Positions 7,201 to 11,823 of a stretch of 12,067 nt of DNA are shown here, in pieces. A program made the translations under genes and the position numbers. The notes under the pieces are model-generated. The model saw only the letters and a program-made list of their open reading frames with translations, did not search any database and was not told where the DNA came from. Source of the DNA: Chloromonas sp. AAM2 (Eukaryota; Chlorophyta; Chlorophyceae; Chlamydomonadales; Chlamydomonadaceae); assembly GCA_004335635.1 (NCBI GenBank), contig QAXH01004827.1:12527-24593 (forward strand), given 5' to 3'. The number at the start of each line of letters is the position of its first letter. Within the stretch, counting starts at the first letter, position 1.

Positions 7201-8463
7201 CGACCAAGCAATAAGGCCTGCACCACACCCCGCATGGCGTGCCAATGCATGCATGGTGCGTTAATGCATGCATGGTATGTGTCAGGGCATGCATGGTACG
7301 TGTCTTAATGCATGCATGGTATGTGTCAATGCATGCATGGCATGTGTCAGTGCATGCATGGCATGTGTCAGTGCATGCATGGTATGTGTCAGTGCATGCA
7401 TGGTATGTGTCGGTGCATGCATGGCATGTGTCGGTGCATGCATGGCATGTGTTAGTGCATGCATGACTCTCACCTCCAGCCTATCCAGGCAGCCCATGCC
7501 TTCAGGCAAGGAACTAAGTCGGTTGCCGGCCAGCCCGAGCCGCTTGAGGTTTGTCAGCCCGCTGATGCCGTTGGGCAGTGTGCTCAGACAGTTGCCGGCT
7601 AGCGACAGATCCTGCGTAAGGTAGTCAGGGGTGACAGGGTGACACACCTGACTACTTTGAGAGAGGTTAAGAAGTGGTGAAGTTGACAGGAAGAGAAGTA
7701 CTATCCATACAGGACGCCCAGATGCACCTTCTTTCCTTTGAGGGAATATTTGAAAGGATGTTTGAGCACTGAAGTTTCTCTTCGTACTCGAGCGGACAAG
7801 GTTAGGCAGGGCTATTCAAACAACTCAGGTCAGCCCTAAGACGCAGGCACCTGAGTCCGACAAGCATGCAACCTGTGGTGCTTGCTGATGAGCAAAACCG
7901 AAAAGTGCAGGATCAGACTGTTGCCAGCTAGTGGTGCATCAACTGCACAACAAGCTGACCGCAAAGGTTCCAAGGCTTGAGCCCTGGCAGACCCTAAGCA
8001 AACCTGAGCAGCCCGCACCGCCACTGAGCAGCGGAAGGCAACGCTGTGCTCTCACCTCTAGATTCTTGAGCTCCAGCACTTGCTTTGGCATGGCTCCCTG
8101 TTTCTCAGCCTTTGGATTCTGTTATTCACACAGCCTCGGAGGACCCCGAGAAATCCTCACCAGGCCTTACCAAATTGAGACAGCGCTGTACTCTCACCTC
8201 AAGGTTCTTGAGCTTCAGCACTTGCTTGGGCAAGGCTGTGAGCCTGCAGTCCGTGAGGTCAAGCCGCCCGCTGTCCTCCGCCATCATCAAACGTACCCGC
8301 AACTGCATGTCGAGCGCCTGGGGCGGATGTGCATGGGAGGCACAGCTTGTCAGATGACAGTTGTGCTGATGCTCACCTCCCGCTCCAGTGTTCTTCTCCC
8401 CCCCTCCGGAGTTGATGCTACTTGAAGTCGCAGAGATGATGCAAAGGTGCTGAGTACCGACAT
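1138..8463 (-). CDS. Gene A: leucine-rich-repeat / alpha-beta-hydrolase fusion protein, 11 exons, 3' end outside window
   Basis: Eleven exons on the minus strand join in frame to 635 codons: 8463-8377, 8317-8198, 7611-7474, 6907-6737, 6223-6059, 5110-4694, 3961-3863, 3155-3058, 2384-2123, 1690-1427 and 1221-1138. All introns are GT-AG. All are phase 0 except the one between exons 8 and 9, which splits a Lys codon after two bases. Residues about 45-299 form about eleven 23-residue LxxLxLxxNxLxxLPxx repeats of the plant PIRL/Shoc2-like type, a protein-binding solenoid. Residues about 395-635 read as an alpha/beta-hydrolase fold: a hydrophobic strand (PVLVVAFGAAPGTPNWG), another (SFDVLYVVDPARQW), then the nucleophile elbow GDSMGG with Ser497. 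His618 in LLDSHR is a plausible catalytic His; the acid is not assigned. No signal peptide or membrane segment is seen, so a cytosolic protein is inferred. Substrate unknown. The chain stays open at the last donor, so the C-terminus lies beyond the left edge. Confidence 0.88.
1252..1278 (+). repeat. Short TTAGGG tract inside intron 10
   Basis: Three consecutive TTAGGG-type units preceded by two looser ones (CTAGGG, GTTGATG). It is far too short to be a telomere. It may be an interstitial telomere-like sequence or chance. Confidence 0.5.
1304..1346. repeat. Two overlapping hairpins in intron 10
   Basis: CATTGTAATCATGC at 1304-1317 pairs perfectly with 1327-1340 (14 bp, 9-nt loop). CCACGGCAT at 1322-1330 pairs with ATGCCGTGG at 1338-1346 (9 bp, 7-nt loop). 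They share bases 1327-1330 and 1338-1340, so they exclude each other. Confidence 0.7.
1427..1690 (-). CDS. Gene A exon 10 (residues 520-607, disordered insertion and strand)
   Basis: ACAG acceptor, 88 codons, donor AAG|GTGGGT. It begins VDLTISSIRPGVSDSGLAS, completing FSPQ-VDLT across the junction. Residues 551-580 are acidic then Ser/Asn/Gly-rich with near-repeats of SNGS and are probably disordered. They are followed by a return to folded sequence (VKVTGFSGTWKHDLDQ). Two decayed copies of the exon's first 10-18 codons lie in the preceding intron. Confidence 0.9.
1717..1744 (+). repeat. A-run followed by (AT)n microsatellite in intron 9
   Basis: Nine A then about ten AT units, some 30 bases upstream (in minus-strand sense) of the exon 10 acceptor. 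On the transcribed strand it is (AT)n followed by a T-run close to the 3' splice site. Confidence 0.85.
1786..1841 (-). pseudogene. Decayed copy of exon 10 start (nearer copy)
   Basis: The minus strand encodes VNLTVSSTEPGVADSGQA against VDLTISSIRPGVSDSGLA of exon 10, about 56 bases of clear homology. It is preceded by TTACAA where the true exon has a CACAG acceptor, so it is probably not spliced. Homology then fades. Confidence 0.8.
1985..2016 (-). pseudogene. Decayed copy of exon 10 start (farther copy)
   Basis: The minus strand encodes VDLTISSV followed by unrelated sequence. The first eight codons match exon 10 nearly exactly; the site lacks a CAG acceptor (GTAGGTG precedes it). With 1786-1841 and the true exon this makes three copies of one exon start. 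Confidence 0.7.
2123..2384 (-). CDS. Gene A exon 9 (residues 433-519, nucleophile elbow)
   Basis: GCAG acceptor preceded by a (CACT)n tract, 262 nt, donor CAG|GTGGGT. It contains strand FDVLYVVDPARQWYG, an acidic Ser/Thr-rich insertion (residues about 449-475), helix YYNRLERYTRQYG, strand HVLMLGDSMGG and helix TAAFLFSSL, then strand NHVLAFSPQ. GDSMGG fits GxSxG with Ser497 as nucleophile. This exon is the main evidence for hydrolase assignment. Confidence 0.93.
2391..2456 (+). repeat. (GAGT)n microsatellite beside the exon 9 acceptor
   Basis: Imperfect GAGT repeats with one interruption. On the transcribed strand this is (CACT)n running into ATTCGCAG, so the microsatellite supplies the pyrimidine-containing tract of the 3' splice site of the key hydrolase exon. 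Confidence 0.85.
2761..2808 (+). repeat. AT-rich AAGTACATAAT repeats in intron 8
   Basis: Short irregular repeats of AAGTA and CATAAT words. Apart from this and the two exon-boundary copies, intron 8 (2385-3057) shows nothing I can name. Confidence 0.55.
2883..2908 (-). repeat. Decayed copy of the exon 8 helix segment
   Basis: The minus strand reads GCTCTGTAGCATGGCCAAGA, against GCTCTACAGGGTGGCCAAGA in exon 8, followed by AC then a stop. The encoded ALCSMAKN corresponds to ALYRVAKN. It lies in the intron directly after that exon. Confidence 0.55.
2958..2980 (-). repeat. Decayed copy of exon 8 donor junction
   Basis: The minus strand CCTTGAA|GTAAGGCTGAAG resembles the true ACGGAAAA|GTGAGGCTGAAC of exon 8. 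It keeps a good donor-like GTAAGG. The match is short, so it is less secure than the other copies. Confidence 0.4.
3058..3155 (-). CDS. Gene A exon 8 (residues 400-431, first hydrolase strand)
   Basis: GCAG acceptor, 98 nt, donor AA|GTGAGG leaving a split Lys codon (K432). The sequence PVLVVAFGAAPGTPNWGNL followed by a helix LEALYRVAKNDTE looks like a beta strand, a loop near the active site, and the first helix of an alpha/beta hydrolase. Skipping the donor would give an immediate TGA. Confidence 0.88.
3197..3236 (+). repeat. Perfect 20-bp tandem duplication
   Basis: CATGAGTTCAGTTGCCAGAG occurs twice without mismatch or spacer in intron 7, about 40 bases from the exon 8 acceptor. It suggests a recent duplication. 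Confidence 0.9.
3358..3400 (-). repeat. Dispersed 43-bp repeat, copy 1 (inverted)
   Basis: The reverse complement matches 5949-5991 at 39 of 43 positions by my alignment. It contains a small hairpin, CAGTCC and GGACTG around a 5-base loop. Both copies are intronic. See the other copy for the AAC tail. Confidence 0.75.
3500..3612 (+). repeat. Dispersed repeat of about 115 bp, copy 1
   Basis: Near-identical to 8729-8844, from GCTTTGGGTTGGCCTGCC through CTGACGGCTTCCCTGGTGTAA, with one short indel region in the middle. Each copy runs into an alternating ACAC/ATAT tract. Same orientation. No coding content; an old mobile element fragment is the likeliest source. Confidence 0.85.
3637..3672 (-). 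repeat. Decayed copy of exon 7 3' end and donor
   Basis: The minus strand GGCAGGACAGATGCGACCAG matches the exon 7 junction CCCAGACAG|GTGCGGCCAG and continues into matching intron sequence (GCCGTGCTT against GCCATGGTTT). The donor GT is now AT, so this copy is dead as a splice site. It runs directly into the heptamer array. Confidence 0.65.
3661..3702 (+). repeat. Perfect heptamer array CTGCCAG x 6
   Basis: Six exact CTGCCAG units (42 bp), each junction forming a CAGCTG palindrome. The word resembles the GAGCTGCCCAGACAG end of exon 7, whose decayed copy it adjoins. Confidence 0.95.
3863..3961 (-). CDS. Gene A exon 7 (residues 367-399, linker into hydrolase domain)
   Basis: GCAG acceptor directly beside a 14-bp repeat array, 33 codons, donor CAG|GTGCGG. 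It encodes VGEVTGTGMGYFKLVPSPL and a Pro-rich end with ELELPRQ. Both junctions are phase 0 and the frame is closed on either side, which supports it. No motif of its own is recognised; it lies just before the first hydrolase strand. Confidence 0.82.
3977..4141 (+). repeat. 14-bp minisatellite ACATGGGCGGTGCG, about 12 units
   Basis: Units shade from ACATGGGCGGTGCG through ACACGGGCGGTGCG to GGCACGGGCGGAGC variants. The array starts 16 bases from the exon 7 acceptor; on the transcribed strand it is a C-rich (CCGCCCATGTCGCA)n run. It keeps several spurious frames open on both strands. Confidence 0.93.
4142..4693. other. Remainder of intron 6: nothing recognised
   Basis: Between the 14-bp array and the exon 6 donor I see no exon, repeat family or RNA gene. 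There is a small local duplication of CCCAGGCAC at 4490-4506. The open frames here are short and lack domains. Confidence 0.5.
4694..5110 (-). CDS. Gene A exon 6 (residues 228-366, last LRRs and linker)
   Basis: GCAG acceptor, 139 codons, donor CAG|GTGGGG. Residues 228-299 hold the last three repeats, which degenerate toward the end (MADNQISHASSHI, LYGNNLSSMPPRL, LEGNPNLTGGTV). Residues 300-366 lack the LRR pattern, are richer in Gly, Gln and charged residues, and include QVLGLDTVQVCG and a short helix-like ALLDALDSRVQ. This looks like the LRR cap and linker to the hydrolase part. Confidence 0.9.
5263..5783 (+). repeat. 26-bp minisatellite CACGTGACACAGGTCACACC..., about 20 units
   Basis: Twenty units of CACGTGACACAGGTCACACC followed by a variable hexamer (GCTACT, GCAACT, ACCATT, ACCACT). 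Each contains the palindrome CACGTG. On the minus strand most units read TGTGACCTGTGTCACGTGAG, which resembles the exon 5 end TGTGACCTACAG|GTGAG. It lies in intron 5, far closer to the exon 6 side. Confidence 0.95.
5949..6013 (+). repeat. Dispersed 43-bp repeat, copy 2, with (AAC)n tail
   Basis: The shared 43 bp (5949-5991) are followed by AAACAACAACAAC... (5992-6013). A conserved terminus ending in a simple trinucleotide tail is typical of SINE or LINE 3' ends. Copy 1 at 3358-3400 lacks this tail. No RT-like frame is visible. Confidence 0.6.
6024..6047 (-). repeat. Decayed copy of exon 5 3' end and donor
   Basis: The minus strand CACTTTGTGTGACCTCAAG|GTGAAATG matches the true CGCCTTGTGTGACCTACAG|GTGAGATG 35 bases away. 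It keeps a plausible donor (AAG|GTGAAA). It lies just inside intron 5. Confidence 0.75.
6059..6223 (-). CDS. Gene A exon 5 (residues 173-227, LRRs 7-8)
   Basis: GCAG acceptor, 55 codons, donor CAG|GTGAGATG. It completes repeat 6 and holds two full repeats (LNGNTLVTLP, LQGNNLSELP), ending ALCDLQ; the next exon begins NLKEL, giving the expected LRR join. The sequence around this donor recurs at 6024-6047 and, in altered form, in the 26-bp minisatellite further into the intron. Confidence 0.92.
6488..6648 (+). repeat. 17-bp minisatellite CCACTGCCCATGCATCT, about 9 units
   Basis: Regular 17-bp units with A/G and C/T variants, in intron 4. Because 17 is not a multiple of three, all frames show a 17-residue periodic peptide (MHLHCPC...), an artefact. 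Unlike other arrays here, I see no clear resemblance to the flanking exon 4 donor. Confidence 0.93.
6737..6907 (-). CDS. Gene A exon 4 (residues 116-172, LRRs 4-6)
   Basis: ACAG acceptor, 57 codons, donor GAG|GTGGGAG. Cores are LHGNILTSLPP, LSGNRLTKLPD and AAGNQLTE, the last repeat being completed by exon 5 (LPSSIG). The sixth repeat has alanines at positions normally taken by leucine (LQDLAAAGNQ), a mild deviation. Confidence 0.92.
7245..7465 (+). repeat. 21-bp CATGCATG minisatellite next to exon 3 donor, about 11 units
   Basis: Units of TGCATGCATGGTATGTGTCA with C/T variants. The last unit runs into the exon 3 donor (GTGAGAGTCATGCATGCAC on the minus strand), so the array begins about nine bases into intron 3. 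ATGCATGCAT is self-complementary. Confidence 0.93.
7474..7611 (-). CDS. Gene A exon 3 (residues 70-115, LRRs 2-3)
   Basis: GCAG acceptor, 46 codons, donor GAG|GTGAGAG. It encodes two canonical repeats with LAGNCLSTLP and LAGNRLSSLP cores. The exon is two repeats long, in register with the 23-residue LRR period, so the exon borders match repeat borders. A 21-bp CATGCATG array starts about nine bases into the following intron. Confidence 0.92.
7612..8055. other. Remainder of intron 2: nothing recognised
   Basis: No exon, array or RNA gene is evident between the exon 3 acceptor and the exon 2-like copy. Homology to exon 2's flank fades near 8040. Confidence 0.5.
8056..8097 (-). pseudogene. Partial copy of exon 2 with intact donor, possible in-frame micro-exon
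   Basis: The minus strand encodes GAMPKQVLELKNLE against TALPKQVLKLKNLE in exon 2. The junction GAG|GTGAGAGCACAGCG is nearly identical to the true GAG|GTGAGAGTACAGCG. A CAG lies immediately before GGAGCC (8099-8098), so a 42-nt phase-0 exon could be spliced in. The polypyrimidine tract before it is poor. Confidence 0.6.
8198..8317 (-). CDS. Gene A exon 2 (residues 30-69, first LRR)
   Basis: The exon follows a CCCAG acceptor and ends GAG|GTGAGAG. It encodes an amphipathic lead-in and the first repeat, SGRLDLTDCRLTALPKQV followed by LKLKNLE, whose pattern continues across the junction into exon 3 (LEDLSLAGN). A degenerate copy of its 3' end and donor lies downstream in the intron at 8056-8097. 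Confidence 0.87.
8377..8463 (-). CDS. Gene A exon 1 (start codon, residues 1-29)
   Basis: The ATG at 8463-8461 sits in a GCCATG context and opens a frame (MSVLSTFASSLRLQV...) ending RRTLERE at a GAG|GTGAGC donor. That frame continues exactly into exon 2 (phase 0), giving LERE-ALDMQLRV, a likely short amphipathic helix before the first LRR. The frame depends on a run of seven C on the plus strand at 8398-8404, so an error there would remove the start. The following intron is only 59 nt. Confidence 0.75.
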
Positions 8464-8506
8464 GGCGTGCTGGAAGGGTACATCATGGCATGCTAGAAGG
8501 GTAACC
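8461..8506 (-). promoter_or_regulatory. Duplicated start-codon region and upstream ATGs of gene A
   Basis: Plus-strand CATGGCGTGCTGGAAGGGTA (8461-8480) recurs as CATGGCATGCTAGAAGGGTA at 8484-8503. The upstream copy provides an ATG at 8486-8484, out of frame with the protein, whose reading overlaps the true start and stops within exon 1. Another ATG at 8491-8489 opens only ATG CCA TGA. Whether these are transcribed depends on the unknown start site. Confidence 0.55.
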
Positions 8507-8728
8507 ATGAATCAATCCATAACGAGGAAGGTGTTGCAGGCCGGTTTACAGGATACATATCATCACTATCAGAATATAAATTGATTACATCAGGCGCGCC
8601 CACATGCGTCGAGCGCAAACACTAGCAAGCCATGCAAGCACTGAGGCTAGATACCGTCTTAACCAACCCTGAGCAACTGAGGGCAACTTTGAGGCGCAAA
8701 GAGCAAAGAACACTGAAGTCACTAACAG

Positions 8729-8850
8729 GCTTTGGGTTGGCCTGCCTTGCCTGCTTTGTTCCTTGCTTTCGTTTTGCTTTCTTGCTCAGGGTAGGCCAGG
8801 GCGGTGCCCATCCCGTTCCGTGTCCTCTGACGGCTTCCCTGGTGTAAATA
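8729..8850 (+). repeat. Dispersed repeat of about 115 bp, copy 2
   Basis: Same element fragment as 3500-3612, in the same orientation, here upstream of gene A. It is followed by an alternating CATATATACATATATA tract. A short inverted match, ACCCTGAGCAA at 8665-8675 against TTGCTCAGGGT at 8782-8792, brackets part of it. Confidence 0.85.
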
Positions 8851-9401
8851 CATATATACATATATACTAACAGGGACCTTTGCGCCTGCATTGACTTGCT
8901 GCCCAATCCGAGGCAACTTCATGAGTTTATGGCACCCACTGACGTGCACATCTGCCAGACTGCCTGCATGCAGTCTGCCATAATCTCTTGATTATTGCAC
9001 ATGAAACTCCTTTGGTGAGTGCTGATCGTTGTTCAGATTTGTTGGACTTGTGTTTGTTTGTTGATTTAACTATTTGTTGATTTAATTGTTTGTTGGACTT
9101 CGTATTTCTTGCGTTCGCGCTTCTCCTTACAAACATTTCCGGCCAGCTAACATGCTGCTTCCTTGCTCAAGGAAACTACTGGGCCACTGTCCCCTTCTTT
9201 CTGTTATGTCATTATGTTGTCCCATCTCCTTCAACAGAACACGGTGCAGGTGCACCGAATAAGCAAATGATAATATGATGCACCAGGATGTGGTGCATGT
9301 GCACTGTAGCGCTGGGCCCACACGCAACAAACACATCGCTAGCAAACAAAGCAGGTTGAGGATATTGAATTGATTTTCCATCGCCTGTCACGGCCTTCAT
9401 C
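8851..9401. other. Intergenic stretch: no supported gene
   Basis: Contains a small hairpin (AGACTGC with GCAGTCT, 8957-8976), short TTTGTTGATTTAA repeats near 9052-9100 and an open minus-strand frame (about 9448-9212, with GIIGAIGIKMKAVTGDGKS) that I cannot tie to any family. I see no convincing start, donor or neighbour exon for it. Confidence 0.35.
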
Positions 9402-9482
9402 TTAATACCAATGGCACCGATGATGCCGTGCTGGTATGGCCTGTGCCCTTACCATGCATGGTGTACCTTTTTGTTCACATAC

Positions 9483-9770
9483 CTCTGGTTCTTCGTCTGG
9501 CAATTCATCACAACGACTACCGCCTGCTGCTGCTGCTTCTTGACTCTCCCTCTCCTCAGTCTCTACCAGCTCCATGGGCGATTTCCAGCTAGTAGCCTTC
9601 AATGCCACATGAGGGAAGTGAGGGGCTTGCCGGTTGAGGGTGGGACTGGATTGGGCACAGCTGACCACATGCACTGGCTGCATGGGTAGTAGAGATGGGG
9701 TTGAGGGCAGCATGGATGTTGCTAGCGCACCATGCGGTGCTTTTGAGGTAAGGCGCATTGGCACAGACAT
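9483..9770 (-). CDS. Possible unassigned exon (hypothetical)
   Basis: From ATG at 9770 a 96-codon frame runs to ELPDEEPE and a good donor-like GAG|GTATGTG. It is Ser/Pro/Thr-rich then acidic with an Ala4 run (MELVETEERESQEAAAAGG). It has no recognisable domain. All three minus frames are fairly open here, so composition could explain it. It could be a lost piece of a third gene or noise. Confidence 0.2.
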
Positions 9771-10614
9771 CAGTGTTTTGTTTCGAGAGGATTGAGCTCA
9801 AAGCGGAGTGATTGTTGTTGTTGCGCTTCAATTCCTGACGCGCCAAGGTTCCGAGCGATACCGGGATTGTGCTTGGGTGCAGTAGCGGATAAGATGACTG
9901 ATTCAGGCCGTTGAGCATCATTCACAGCGATGTTCGCAGGCTCAGTAACGCAGAGGTGCGAACACACATGGTGTTCGCAGTGCGTGAAGGCTTTCGCACT
10001 CGATAGCTGGACCAAAGTGTCTCCACATCACCTCATCGCCATGTCATTTCTTCGGTAATGCTGTGTGATTCGGTAATGCGCCTGTCTTAAGGCACTTAAG
10101 GCTCCTTTTGATCGCCTGTGAATCGTTGATGCCAGAAGAAGCCATGCAACTAACACTACCAAAGCTACATCAATGGGCATGATAGACGGACACGAATTGA
10201 TGTATAATTACCATGCAGCCCTCGGAAACGTGTTTCTGATCTTTAAATCGAACTTTATTTTCAAATTGGCGCTTGCGGACATCAATGTGGAACCGTCACC
10301 AAGCTGCCTCTGGCCAAGTGCATGACTGCCGCTGTCAGCCTCTGGATTAAGTCAGTGAAGAATTCTCCAGCATCCGTGGGCAGGTTATTGTGGTGAGAGA
10401 AGCTAGAAGGGAAGTCGGCCTAAACCGCCGCAGGTTTTCATCATAACATAACTTTATCAAGCAATGCCACAAGAACCGAACCAAACGATGCACAGACGTT
10501 TGCTACATGAGTTGCAACCCCACATCAGAAGGTACAGAAGGGCTTCCCGTGCAATCCCCTTGGCTCCCCATGCTGTCATGTATTGGTATCGACCAGTCAC
10601 TGTCGCTACTGTTG
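9771..10614. other. Intergenic stretch: no supported gene
   Basis: Holds a perfect 9-bp hairpin (TGCGAACAC 9957-9965 with GTGTTCGCA 9971-9979) and open but unrecognised minus-strand segments. One, near 10395-10278, has a TCTAG acceptor-like start, reads NNLPTDAGEFFTDLIQRL and stops at TGA. None joins to another exon convincingly. Confidence 0.35.
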
Positions 10615-10740
10615 CTACACTTCGTCATCTTCCTCATCACTCAGTGCTGCTGCCGCTGCCTGTTCAACCACTCCCACTCTCCCACTGGCATTGTGAAAAA
10701 CCTTCACATCTACATGATCAAAGCCACTCTGGATTGCCAT
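10615..10740 (-). pseudogene. Partial copy of gene B last exon, internally deleted
   Basis: A 41-codon frame from ATG (10740) to TAG ends [20 protein letters not shown], then EV. Gene B ends RIGVVS...[14 protein letters not shown], then DV. Twenty bases, CAGGCAGCGGCAGCAGCACT, are identical. The copy lacks the roughly 15 codons between RIGVV and the Ala run. The first half (MAIQSGFDHVDVKVFHNAS) is unrelated to gene B and unrecognised. It lies about 640 bases downstream of gene B's stop. Confidence 0.65.
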
Positions 10741-10821
10741 AGGTAGCCGATACGTTACAGCACAGATCTTTGGGTTGGCGATCGCCCACTCGTACTTCGG
10801 TAGTCACACCAAGCACTGGAC

Positions 10822-11242
10822 AAAAAAGAAGTTTGCCAGTTCTGGGACAGTGTTTTGGGTGGTGTGACTGACGTGTCTGAGATGTGTGGACATTTGGACA
10901 GGATGTGTGGTGTGAGACTGGCCTGTGTTGTGGTGCAACATGTTGGTAGACGCTGTGGTGTGGCTGCTAGAACTGGCACATTGGGATGGGATTCAGGGAC
11001 CAACCACCCCACCCAAAAAGCTTACATGATGTAAGTATGTTCAATTAACATGCATTGGTACACGGTGGAGCACTGCCACTACTGGGACAGTTGGCACGCA
11101 GTCTCCACACAAGTTTACATGTTGGATCAACTGAATAGAAGCTGAACTCCCCATACGCATGTTTTACTGACACACAATGGTTCCTGGCGGTATTACAGAC
11201 CTATTCACACAAACTATCCCAGAACTGGCAAATTTCTTTTTT
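10822..11242. mobile_element. Possible non-autonomous element with terminal inverted repeats
   Basis: 10822-10851 and the reverse complement of 11213-11242 share AAAAAAGAA, one mismatch, TTTGCCAGTTCTGGGA, one mismatch, AGT. The enclosed span of about 420 bp has no coding capacity. It sits between gene B and the copy of its last exon. No target-site duplication is evident, so a MITE is a guess. Confidence 0.45.
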
Positions 11243-11348
11243 TTATGGCCTTGCCCCGATGCTACATGATCTGAAACCCATAAGAAGATAACAGACAGGC
11301 ACGTCCCATCTGCTGTCTTGTGTTGATATTACACTTGTCACGCCTTTG

Positions 11349-11353
11349 TTACA
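11349..11353 (-). terminator. Candidate polyadenylation signal of gene B (TGTAA)
   Basis: TGTAA is the usual chlorophyte poly(A) signal. Here it lies about 27 bases past the gene B stop codon on the minus strand. A second TGTAA lies at 11333-11329, and the stop codon itself is part of another (GTGTAA). Which is used cannot be told from sequence. Confidence 0.4.
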
Positions 11354-11379
11354 ACCAGGTCACACGGACGTCACACTTC

Positions 11380-11823
11380 TTACACATCATCCTCTTCCTC
11401 GTCGCTGAGTGCTGCTGCCGCTGCCTGTAAGGCCCTCTTGTTCTTGAGGCTCAGCTGGAGCAGCGTGTGGCTCACCACTCCGATGCGAACCTGCGGACGT
11501 CACATACACAAACACGTATATACACAGTGTGAATGATGGTGTGAAAGCGTGTCATGGACAAAGATAGGGAGGCAGGTCAATGACAGGTATCGGCAGCCCA
11601 AAGCAGTGCACAAGGAGACAGACAACCAGGCAGCACAAACAAACACCATGTGCTCAGAGGGCGCACTCAACCCGTAAAGAGGCAGTGTAGATATTCTCCC
11701 CCAAGCAGGGCTCAATCCGTTTCTCCTAATTATCCTTAGAAATCCCACGAAATTGCCTATGATGCATACCTCGGTTTCATGCAGCTCCTCCGACAACTTC
11801 TTGATCGCATTCTTCATGCGGAC
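11380..11823 (-). CDS. Gene B: last two exons of a coiled-coil-like protein, 5' part outside window
   Basis: Two minus-strand exons, 11823-11770 (GCAG acceptor, 18 codons, donor GAG|GTATGC) and 11490-11380 (GCAG acceptor, 36 codons plus TAA), join in phase 0. They read [18 protein letters not shown] then [20 protein letters not shown], an Ala run and SDEEEDDV. The first part is charged and amphipathic with heptad-like spacing, suggesting a coiled coil. The Ala5 and acidic tail are typical of a disordered C-terminus. I do not recognise the family. Both exons start with VR after GCAG. The intron between them is 279 nt and the 5' exons are beyond the right edge. A TGTAA motif follows the stop by about 27 bases. 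The last exon has a partial copy at 10615-10740. Confidence 0.8.

Noticed and set aside
7064..7264. Plus-strand 66-codon frame and its minus counterpart in intron 3
   Set aside because: No domain, no splice partners, lies within the intron of gene A and partly in the CATGCATG array.
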